From Owenia fusiformis (taxonomy: Eukaryota; Annelida; Polychaeta; Sabellida; Oweniidae): a stretch of 64,000 nt of DNA. Below the pieces are notes generated by a model. The model saw only the letters and a list, made by a program, of their open reading frames with translations, had not been told where the DNA came from and searched no databases. Shown here one piece after another: positions 59,801-64,000 of the stretch; within the stretch, counting starts at the first letter, position 1, and each line of letters begins with the position of its first letter. Location: contig CAIIXF020000001.1 in assembly GCA_903813345.2 (NCBI GenBank), positions 57,987,885 to 58,051,884 on the forward strand, read 5' to 3'. A program made the translations under genes and the position numbers.

Positions 59801-62800
59801 ACTCATACTGGATGAATGAGTTAATAACATTTCTTTGGATGACATTTTTTGCCTCACCCTGTAATTCATTTTATTTTCACACTTATTCATTTCAGCCTGC
59901 CCAAACAAAGAGTCTAGATTGAATAGCCAAAACCAGGCACATGTAATTACAAAGAACTATTCAGTATATAAATAGCTCTACGTGAATGACACAACTGTTT
60001 TATACACAAACAATACAAGGTAAAATACAGGATTAAGGCAATTCATAAGGCTGAGTAAGTCACTATCCGAGTGTTTGAAAATTATTTATGACACTTAGCT
60101 GCCCTCTATTTTGTAATTGTATAATATAAGTATGAAGCACCTTATAATATCAGAAAAAATCCAAAAAAATCATTAAAAAAATACTAAAAAGTAGGTTCAT
60201 AATTAAATTTTACCCTTTACAGTTTAAATCATGTCTGAAAGTTCAATACAACTTTGCACTAAAAATTATTAAAAAGGCCTGCACTTGTGGTGAAAATTGC
60301 GTCAGAATTAGGGAAAATTGGTGAGGATGGGTGGATTAGGGACAGCTTAAGAGATAATCCAATCAACTTGATTATCATCCTCGTGTCATTTATTGAAGAT
60401 AAGACATGGATCTAACAGAACCATTTGATTTTGTGGTTAAATTATTCTTCGAACCAAAGATATAGCCCTTTGAAAATGGCTTGCCATACCTTACATGCTC
60501 CTTTAATAATAATAAAAAAAATATCCTCACCTGTCCTTCTAGGAACTTCTGCTCCTTATCTGACCTATGTAACAATCGCTTCCCTGTGTCTCCCCTCTCC
60601 CCAGACAATTGCAAGTAAACGTTGGCATCAGTGTCGGAGCCTGGCTCAGTCCCTGTGTGAACTTCAATCTCATAACGCAACACTGGAAAATAAGAGGATA
60701 ATATTCACTGGAATATCATACATGTACATTGGAATATAGTGAATGAAGTAGAGCATTGTTAATGTATAGCTTCACAACCTTATGTATTAACATTCATAAT
60801 TCAGTGTTAAAATGAATTTTGATTTAAAACATATCAAAACAAGGCATTAAAATGACAATACGTCACTACCTTGTTTTTTGTGACAGACGCAAACCACCAA
60901 ACACCGTCCACAAAAAAGTTGGAGACTATAAAAAAATGTCATCACTTTTGGTGGTGATATAAAAAAAACTACTTACCAGGTAGGACTGGTTGTTTTGGTC
61001 TAATTGCTGGTAGTTCTCTCATCAGTGCCCCATCATCCTCTTGCATACAGAGCCATCTATTTAACTTAAACTTCAACAGTTCCTTGGTTGTATAATCTTG
61101 TAGTTTCACCTGTATGTAACATATATTTGAGTAGTTATTTAAATAATTTTCCCGAATACACGTTTAATCTACAAAGACAGGAGCTGTTTCACTGGCATAT
61201 GACATTTTAGAATGATGCACTCAAAGTCATACTGACCTCTTTTACTTTCCAAGACATATCACTTGGAGCAGTCACCGTGGTCGCATGTTGCAGCTCTATT
61301 CTCATTTTGTAGATCTCTCCAACACTCTTCAAATTCACCTATGATAGAAAAACAAAATATAATTCTGCAAACTCAAATACTTGATTACATTTCCCCCCCC
61401 CAAAAAAGTGACTCAGTATTGATTTCAGTAAAGATTTACCTTTCATAGACCTAGTGTTGAAATGGATTGATAAGTACACAATTTTTCATTGATACTAATG
61501 ACAATTAAAACAGGTCACATGAGAGCTTAGAATAAAAGAAAAGTGTAAAAAGACGTTTCCACAAGTTTTTGCAATGTCATACACCCGATGTGAATATATA
61601 TTCATATTACCTCTCAATAATTCAGTTATTTTTGTTGGTCTATTTATCAACCAAAATACGCCATCTATTCATTCATTAATTTGGAGCAAGATTATACCTT
61701 AAAGTGATCATTGTTGGCCTTAAGGAACAGTTTTGCCTCTCCTGCAGTACCAAGGATGATAGGCCCAGAGTTTGCCTTGTCCCCATAGACAACCATGACA
61801 ATGTGAGCATTTTGTGCAGTCTCTTCAGAGTGAATCCAAACCTTCCAATCACCTTCTACAACATTCATTTAAAAATATGTGAACCATTATTTAATAGTAT
61901 AATTGTATTGTAGATCTGAACATAGTCATGACTTTATTTTAGATTTAATCATATAGCCATACAAAGACAAGAAAGGACCTTATACACCCTCCATTGGGAT
62001 CTCCCCATGAGAAAAAAATAATTCATCTGATTTTTCAAAATAAAAATACTGCTTTTATTATTACATTTATATGTACACTAGTATCTTTTTGACCTATATT
62101 CAGCACTGTATTGATGAATGGGCCACTTATTAGGGCCAATATTCAATCATAAAGTGTACAGGGGTCGAGATGCCAAACCAGGAAGTGTTTTTGTGTCTGT
62201 CAAAATCCATTTGCATCCTACACATCCCTACATCTTCTCCAAATATGTTATTAATTAATGAAACATAACAGTATAATCTTTGGCTTTACAAAGTTGTATG
62301 GGATTTCATAAGTGTAAAAGTTGCTTTTGAAGCATTTTCCTATAGCCATTTTGTAGGAAAAAAATGATGAAAAAAATGTCTAAGCCTTTAATTTGAAGTA
62401 TGACCTGAATCGATTGCAAACTTTATATTTGCACATCTGATGTGATATACCATTTGTGTCATACTGTGAAATTATTTAATTTGCAATCGATTCAGGTCAT
62501 AGTGTATTTTAGGTATTTTTGTGAAAATCAATAGAAAACAATGGCCTCCATTGGAATCTGATGATATCCACATGTTAAGTCAATGGAGCACATCCAATGG
62601 CAAGTCAATACACCCTTGCTGAACGTAATGACCTCAACCTCAGCCCATGTGGGTCCAAACGCTTAAATATTTTCCACAGTATTATGTGACATTGTATTCT
62701 TTATGTTACACCTAAAAATGATTCATTTTGTTAATGGGGTAATCATAATGGCGGGTGCACTAGATCCTTTTAAGAAAATATCAAAGTGACATAACTCGCC

Positions 62801-63214
62801 ACAGAAAAAACTCAATACTCCCTCCCTTAAACTCAATACGCTGTCTTCAATACACCATCGCGTCCCTTTCAGCAAATAACCTTTGGTATATTAATAATAT
62901 GAGGAAGTCCTCACCTTCAAACAATGAAGCAACTGATGATTTAGAAGCAGCGCTATCAACCTTCCTTTCCTCTTTAACCTCTTCCTTCACATCTTCCTCT
63001 TGAGCTACCTCTTCCTTTTCAACCTCAACCACTTTTGTACTTTCTTTCTTCTCCACTTTCTTCTTCTGTTTCCTTGAGGGTGGTGGCTTTTCTCGACTTG
63101 CAGGTGTTTTTGTTTTACTGCGTAGGGTTTTCTTGGTAGGGGGAGGGGTTGCAACCAGAGCTGGCTCAGGGACAGACTCGAGAGCGGGAGATGGGGCATT
63201 CTTTGAGAATCCAA
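19806..63214 (-). CDS. LOXHD1: LOXHD1-like giant protein of tandem PLAT domains, 3' portion (62 exons, 22 PLAT domains)
   Basis: PLAT (LH2) beta-sandwich domains bind lipid or protein at membranes; vertebrate LOXHD1, which has 15, is a hair-cell stereocilia protein. Here 62 exons, from 62915-63214 down to the stop exon 19806-19887, have AG/GT borders and agreeing phases. They sum to 9,545 nt: two bases of a split codon, 3,180 codons and a TAG stop. Exon coordinates are given in the cassette and linker entries. The domains alternate strictly between type B (starts E-G-x-W-x-V, has DIGxxYKIRLG) and type A (starts YxVxVYTG, has GDTGKRxL, VGHDG, GWFLDKV, RWLD...D). This forms 11 B-A cassettes, mostly with exon phases 1-0-0-1 (B) and 1-0-2-1 (A). 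No signal peptide or membrane segment is seen in this part. The N-terminus is outside the window. The LOXHD1 name rests on tandem PLAT-only architecture. Confidence 0.93.
21830..22590. repeat. ~145-bp tandem repeat rich in AAAATGGCGGCCATTTT palindromes
   Basis: Four clear units, from about 22050 to 22590, each contain CTCCACTACTTTTCGAGTTA, then AATGGCGGCCATTTTTCAAA, then CTTCTACCAAAAGTGTCAT and GCTTATAGTATTCACATACC. Older diverged pieces extend back to ~21830. One unit is interrupted after GCTTAT at 22590, and the same unit resumes at 27531 (TATAGTATTCACATACC). A large element therefore landed inside the array. Confidence 0.88.
22706..22996 (+). pseudogene. Truncated frame resembling the N-terminus of Crypton/DUF3504-type proteins
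   Basis: A 96-codon frame begins in a CpG-containing stretch (GACGTCATTATCAGACGATA). It encodes [20 protein letters not shown] and [21 protein letters not shown] 'LLESKDSxNTKK' start followed by a short helical region is the form I associate with N-termini of invertebrate KIAA1958/Crypton-derived proteins. The frame stops where the inverted arm begins, and no recombinase domain follows. It may be a captured 5' exon or the remains of the autonomous element. Low confidence in the family. Confidence 0.4.
23021..23112. mobile_element. 92-bp hairpin insertion in the left arm of the foldback element
   Basis: GGTTTACTGTCAAAATTATA at 23023 pairs with TATAATTTTGACAGTAAACC ending at 23110. The pairing continues inward (GACTGTAAAC with GTTTACAGTC), making an almost complete 88-bp palindrome. 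The right arm, otherwise matching, runs from ACCTCTCCA directly to TAGTATAG (the reverse complement of ~27500-27520) and lacks this piece, so it is a later insertion of a tiny palindromic element. Confidence 0.8.
24585..26045. repeat. ~21-bp GC-rich minisatellite that flips orientation at ~25636
   Basis: Units of the form GGCCCCCAGAAGCTATACGG fill 24585-25635 in one orientation and, reverse-complemented (GTATAGCTTCTGGGGGCC), 25636-26045. The left side is ~1.05 kb and the right ~0.41 kb, so the two halves have grown or shrunk independently. Several overlapping open frames on both strands (24699-26013) are by-products of a repeat period divisible by three. Confidence 0.93.
27885..27935. repeat. 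(GGAC)n microsatellite within a dispersed repeat tail
   Basis: CGGACGGACGGACGGACGGA, then ACGTACGTACGGACGGACGG, followed by CTATATCCCTCCGAACTTCG. GGAC repeats joined to a conserved 3' block of this form suggest the end of a dispersed element rather than a simple microsatellite. Confidence 0.75.
28180..28745. repeat. 26-bp minisatellite (52-bp higher-order unit), about 21 copies
   Basis: AGCACAAATGTTGAATGCCT followed by AAAACA alternates with AGCACAAATGGTGAATGCCT followed by AGAATA. This gives a 52-bp period for most of the array, with a few places where the same half-unit occurs twice. It lies in the 8.4-kb LOXHD1-like intron. Confidence 0.95.
29425..29476 (-). pseudogene. Relic of exon 29287-29373 beside it
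   Basis: CTACCGTGTCT at ~29426, followed by GTCTTCAGTTTATCCAACTC and TCACCTTGTAAACAT, repeats the real exon's CGTGTCTAGGAACC and its GTCTTCACTGTATCCCACTC and TAACTTTGTAAATGT. About 15-20 bp are missing. The reading frame is broken and the acceptor is lost, so it is a dead partial exon duplicate. Confidence 0.6.
29567..31932 (-). CDS. LOXHD1: LOXHD1-like PLAT cassette 10 (PLAT 19B, 20A)
   Basis: B: 31745-31932 ([38 protein letters not shown]), 31311-31427 ([20 protein letters not shown]) and 30831-30948 ([20 protein letters not shown]). A: 30522-30676 ([30 protein letters not shown]), 30030-30187 ([20 protein letters not shown]) and the first part of 29567-29807 ([17 protein letters not shown]). 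Confidence 0.94.
32216..34068 (-). CDS. LOXHD1: LOXHD1-like PLAT cassette 9 (PLAT 17B, 18A)
   Basis: B: 33791-34068 ([54 protein letters not shown]) and 33484-33625 ([19 protein letters not shown]). A: 33086-33243 ([29 protein letters not shown]), 32580-32658 ([11 protein letters not shown]) and 32216-32374 ([36 protein letters not shown]). Here the A-domain intron sits inside the GHDG...GW loop (phase 1), and the usual intron before RWLD is absent: an intron shift relative to most cassettes. Confidence 0.93.
32695..32835. repeat. Short dispersed repeat, copy 1 (partner at 60885-60970)
   Basis: ACACCATCCACAAAAAAGTTGGAGACTATA, then ATGTCATCAC and TGGTGGTG, is shared with 60885-60970 (ACACCGTCCACAAAAAAGTT and so on), in the same orientation in two different introns. 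It is likely a short non-autonomous element. Confidence 0.7.
34366..36612 (-). CDS. LOXHD1: LOXHD1-like PLAT cassette 8 (PLAT 15B, 16A)
   Basis: This cassette keeps the full six-exon pattern. B: 36434-36612 ([37 protein letters not shown]), 36137-36229 ([18 protein letters not shown]) and 35724-35850 ([20 protein letters not shown]). A: 35223-35380 ([29 protein letters not shown]), 34692-34858 ([20 protein letters not shown]) and 34366-34445 ([16 protein letters not shown]). Phases are 1-0-0-1-0-2-1 across the six exons. Confidence 0.93.
36829..38288 (-). CDS. LOXHD1: LOXHD1-like PLAT cassette 7 (PLAT 13B, 14A)
   Basis: B: 38110-38288 ([37 protein letters not shown]) and 37786-38002 ([20 protein letters not shown] with fused following exon, [19 protein letters not shown]). 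A: 37430-37584 ([28 protein letters not shown]), 37079-37236 ([19 protein letters not shown]) and 36829-36923 ([19 protein letters not shown]). Confidence 0.93.
38517..40211 (-). CDS. LOXHD1: LOXHD1-like PLAT cassette 6 (PLAT 11B, 12A)
   Basis: B: 40042-40211 ([33 protein letters not shown]) and 39625-39838 ([15 protein letters not shown], second and third B exons fused). A: 39289-39443 ([30 protein letters not shown]), 38915-39063 ([17 protein letters not shown]) and 38517-38626 ([20 protein letters not shown]). PLAT 12A has lost the VGHDG loop entirely and has WLG instead of WLD, so its loop function is probably altered. Confidence 0.92.
38727..38870. mobile_element. Fragment of the 'ACAGGGTGAGCCAAAA' element family
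   Basis: Starts ACAGGGTGAGCCAAAAAC and continues ACTCAGTCATTCAGCATGAG and TTTAAAGTCATATTT, then ATGGTCACGATTTATAG. The same order appears in inverted orientation at the right end of the element 59465-59862. Only one terminus is present here. Confidence 0.6.
40363..42364 (-). CDS. LOXHD1: LOXHD1-like PLAT cassette 5 (PLAT 9B, 10A)
   Basis: B: 42129-42364 (long N-terminal extension [18 protein letters not shown], then [32 protein letters not shown]), 41776-41862 ([14 protein letters not shown]) and 41460-41592 ([18 protein letters not shown]). A: 41067-41221 ([29 protein letters not shown]), 40705-40862 ([18 protein letters not shown]) and 40363-40466 ([18 protein letters not shown]). It is more diverged than the other cassettes; in PLAT 10A the usual GHDG reads GHSS. 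Confidence 0.92.
42612..44284 (-). CDS. LOXHD1: LOXHD1-like PLAT cassette 4 (PLAT 7B, 8A)
   Basis: B: 44034-44284 ([41 protein letters not shown]) and 43548-43680 ([20 protein letters not shown]). A: 43094-43327 ([38 protein letters not shown]) and 42612-42740 ([27 protein letters not shown]). The A domain has replaced the usual VGHDG by LSHDG and lacks the run of acidic residues normally after RWLD. Confidence 0.92.
44610..44663 (-). CDS. LOXHD1: LOXHD1-like 54-nt linker exon
   Basis: A phase 1-1 exon encoding [17 protein letters not shown], a basic/proline spacer between PLAT 6A and PLAT 7B. The acceptor (AATTTTAG) and donor (GTAAGT) are good. It divides the array into the three-cassette block and the long eight-cassette block. 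Confidence 0.75.
45041..46613 (-). CDS. LOXHD1: LOXHD1-like PLAT cassette 3 (PLAT 5B, 6A)
   Basis: PLAT 5B starts in the second part of exon 46475-46613 ([12 protein letters not shown]), which therefore joins two domains without an intron. It continues in 46146-46241 ([14 protein letters not shown]) and 45580-45799 ([42 protein letters not shown]). PLAT 6A is a single 372-nt exon, 45041-45412 ([66 protein letters not shown]). Confidence 0.93.
46475..47796 (-). CDS. LOXHD1: LOXHD1-like PLAT cassette 2 (PLAT 3B, 4A), largely intron-free
   Basis: PLAT 3B lies in one 390-nt exon, 47407-47796 ([52 protein letters not shown]). PLAT 4A has 46832-47144, where the first two A exons are fused ([42 protein letters not shown]). 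It finishes in the first part of 46475-46613 ([17 protein letters not shown]). In other cassettes these regions are split by introns, so introns were lost here or gained elsewhere. Confidence 0.93.
47979..53096 (-). CDS. LOXHD1: LOXHD1-like linker block of six symmetric (phase 1-1) exons
   Basis: Between PLAT 2 and PLAT 3 lie exons 53046-53096 (51 nt), 51599-51622 (24 nt), 50306-50341 (36 nt), 49717-50004 (288 nt), 49024-49062 (39 nt) and 47979-48014 (36 nt). Each has splice borders, is a multiple of three and is phase 1-1. They encode short acidic/hydrophobic pieces ([41 protein letters not shown]) and a Ser/Asp/Phe/Tyr-rich segment. Any subset can be skipped in frame, so alternative splicing would tune the spacer length. 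The 24-nt microexon is the weakest call. Confidence 0.7.
48015..49023. other. LOXHD1-like intron without further features
   Basis: AT-rich, with a poly-G run at 48447-48459. No exon-like segment with both splice borders and coding character was found. Confidence 0.5.
49717..50004 (-). CDS. LOXHD1: LOXHD1-like linker exon with in-frame 30-bp duplication
   Basis: The exon encodes 95 complete codons rich in S, D, E, F and Y ([20 protein letters not shown]). The 30-bp stretches 49891-49920 and 49921-49950 are identical and give two copies of [10 protein letters not shown]; a third, diverged copy (LVYDSSKRS) follows. I see no known domain. It is called because both splice borders and the phase fit the flanking exons. 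Confidence 0.65.
50520..50700. repeat. Degenerate ~19-bp repeat of 'AAACACATGGCCTCAAAT' type
   Basis: About nine imperfect tandem units built on ATGGCCT(C/T)(A/G)AAT-AAACA lie in the intron between linker exons 50306-50341 and 51599-51622. The rest of that intron shows nothing recognisable. Confidence 0.7.
53777..61855 (-). CDS. LOXHD1: LOXHD1-like PLAT cassette 1 (PLAT 1B, 2A)
   Basis: B exons: 61698-61855 ([12 protein letters not shown]), 61237-61338 ([12 protein letters not shown]) and 60977-61109 ([18 protein letters not shown]). A exons: 60531-60682 ([20 protein letters not shown]), 54036-54193 ([17 protein letters not shown]) and 53777-53832 ([15 protein letters not shown]). The A domain is split by a 6.3-kb intron (54194-60530) that holds most of the large mobile insertions in this half of the gene. 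Confidence 0.92.
54516..55622 (+). mobile_element. Non-LTR retrotransposon fragment: C-terminal part of a reverse transcriptase ORF
   Basis: A 368-codon open frame, antisense to the host gene. It begins inside the fold with [16 protein letters not shown], then [13 protein letters not shown] and [11 protein letters not shown]. These are the thumb/connection blocks downstream of the polymerase active site in CR1/L2/Jockey-like elements. It ends with a Cys-His motif ([17 protein letters not shown]) and a natural stop. The endonuclease and catalytic YXDD part are missing, as expected for a 5'-truncated insertion. The frame is intact over 1.1 kb, so the insertion is fairly young. Clade is not determined. 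Confidence 0.88.
56660..57430. repeat. ~760-bp dispersed repeat, copy 1 (partner at 61965-62740)
   Basis: Shares CTCCATTGGGATCTCCC, TTCAGCACTGTATTGATG, CCAAACCAGGAAGT and GTCAAAATCCATTTGCATCC in order and orientation with 61965-62740. Its middle contains an inverted pair GACCTGAATCGATTGCAAAC / GTTGCAGTCGATTCAGGTC around a ~65-bp loop. There is no long shared open frame. Confidence 0.85.
59465..59862. mobile_element. ~400-bp MITE with 'GTGAGCCAAAAAATG' inverted ends
   Basis: The left end CGAGTGAGCCAAAAATGT and the right end, reverse-complemented ACAGGGTGAGGCAAAAAATG, pair. The interior is non-coding. The right-hand 160 bp are related to 38727-38870, and a further single end of this type (ACAGGGTGACCACAAAATG) occurs at ~54348. 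It is nested in the 4.7-kb inverted-repeat segment. Confidence 0.65.
60885..60970. repeat. Short dispersed repeat, copy 2 (partner at 32695-32835)
   Basis: CAAACACCGTCCACAAAAAA and GTTGGAGACTATA, then ATGTCATCAC and TTGGTGGTGATATAA, match the copy in the 32.7-kb intron. It ends a few bases before the donor of exon 60977-61109. Confidence 0.7.
61965..62740. repeat. ~760-bp dispersed repeat, copy 2
   Basis: Direct-orientation partner of 56660-57430. Its internal inverted pair is perfect over 19 bp: GACCTGAATCGATTGCAAA (near 62402) with TTTGCAATCGATTCAGGTC (near 62480). It lies in the intron between exons 61698-61855 and 62915-63214, outside the 4.7-kb inverted-repeat segment. Confidence 0.85.
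62915..63214 (-). CDS. LOXHD1: LOXHD1-like charged linker exon
   Basis: A 300-nt phase 1-1 exon encoding a low-complexity segment. It is proline-rich at first ([20 protein letters not shown]), then basic ([11 protein letters not shown]), then acidic with [16 protein letters not shown], and ends ASLFEG directly before the first PLAT of the window. It looks like a flexible spacer between PLAT blocks. Phase symmetry makes it skippable without frame change. Confidence 0.8.
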
Positions 63215-64000
63215 CTAAAATGTTAAAACAGCAAACAGAATATAGATATACTGTTGTTTTGAAAGCCAAACATACATGCAGTGTAATTACTCAGTGGTAA
63301 TGTGATGACTATTATAGATGGAATTATTAATATTTATCAATCTATGTATTAACGTAGATGAATTGTAGTTTTATTGTTGAATGTCATATCTATTTAAACA
63401 CTGTTATTATTGACCTTTAAAGTCCAGTGTCTCATAAGCCGACATCGGCTGGTGGTTTTTAGAATATGTATTTATTTGTACCAAATGTAAACCAGTGACA
63501 CTATAATAAACTATTTTAATAAATAATAAATAAATAAACTATTAATTTATTAACCTGTATTTAAACAGATTAGTACAAAACATAAAATATACAGTTATGG
63601 TGGTTCAAAACATATTTACAGTTTAGTGACACCTTGTTAAACATAAGAGATCAGGTGCACCTATAATGCATGTGTTTCACTAGTACATGTATGTTAATTG
63701 CCAGTATATTAGCTGATGAGCTTTGATCTTTTGATATACTATACATTGCATGGACAATTTTCGAAATACAAGCCATGTCTGAATAAGTGACATTGCCATT
63801 AGAGTTAAATACGATATTCTTATTGTCCGTCTCGCCGATGTCACTGTACTTGTCTAATAGTTTCGCTAATTTGATGTATTCATCAAATGAAACATGAAAA
63901 TAAAAAATGATCCAGGGTTTCAATCTCAGTCACAAAGAAGGCAGATTATTTGAAACACAACTATTATTCGAACTTATGATCGGACATAAGTATGATGTTA
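63215..64000. other. LOXHD1-like intron, continuing beyond the window
   Basis: AT-rich, with an AATAAATAAATAAATAAAC stretch near 63520. I found no segment with splice borders plus PLAT-like coding. The acceptor for exon 62915-63214 is at 63215-63217 (read on the minus strand). Confidence 0.5.

Larger units (their letters stand above)
55800..60505. mobile_element. ~4.7-kb segment bounded by ~235-bp inverted repeats
   Basis: The left repeat, 55803 to ~56035, starts CGTAAGATATGGCAAGCCAT and includes AAGGGCTATATCTTTAGTTC and GATGATAATCAAGTTGA. The right repeat, ~60265 to ~60502, is the reverse complement (ATGGCTTGCCATACCTTACA at its outer end). Identity is high, with a few indels. The outer edge blends into AT-rich DNA, so the ends are approximate and no clear target duplication was found. 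The interior holds a copy of the 760-bp repeat (56660-57425) and a MITE (59465-59862), but no transposase or integrase that I recognise. Confidence 0.75.

Overview
This window is animal nuclear DNA, AT-rich, with GT-AG introns, split codons and many transposon relics. The gene content (CAD, an orphan 7TM receptor, a LOXHD1-type tandem-PLAT protein) and the repeat load point to an invertebrate bilaterian. I cannot fix the phylum from sequence alone.

Layout: (1) 1-10784, plus strand: the 3' half of CAD, the fused enzyme of de novo pyrimidine synthesis. Fourteen exons encode the end of dihydroorotase, a linker with two microexons, and the whole aspartate transcarbamylase domain. Together they give 628 codons in one uninterrupted frame. 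The linker/ATCase intron has a minisatellite at each end, and each minisatellite is built from the edge of the neighbouring exon. (2) 13044-15941, minus strand: a single-exon class A GPCR-like gene whose third intracellular loop holds about 26 copies of a 20-residue repeat. (3) 15942-19805: intergenic DNA with a decayed mariner and a duplicated segment that flanks the GPCR. (4) 19806-63214, minus strand: the 3' part of a giant LOXHD1-like gene. I place 62 exons by splice sites and phase. They join into 3,180 codons plus stop and encode 22 PLAT domains in strict B-A-B-A alternation. The 5' end lies beyond the window.

The LOXHD1 introns are heavily colonised. They hold a 4.9-kb insertion with ~1.5-kb inverted arms around a GC-rich palindromic minisatellite (22591-27530), a 26-bp minisatellite (28.2-28.7 kb), a non-LTR retrotransposon fragment (54.5-55.6 kb), a 4.7-kb inverted-repeat-bounded segment (55.8-60.5 kb), and a ~760-bp dispersed repeat in two copies. 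Growth of tandem repeats from or within coding exons recurs: CAD donor, CAD acceptor, GPCR loop, a LOXHD1 linker exon and the LOXHD1 terminal exon.

The three genes have no obvious functional link; this is ordinary neighbourhood structure for an animal genome. Exon coordinates come from reading splice signals and matching phases, not from transcripts.
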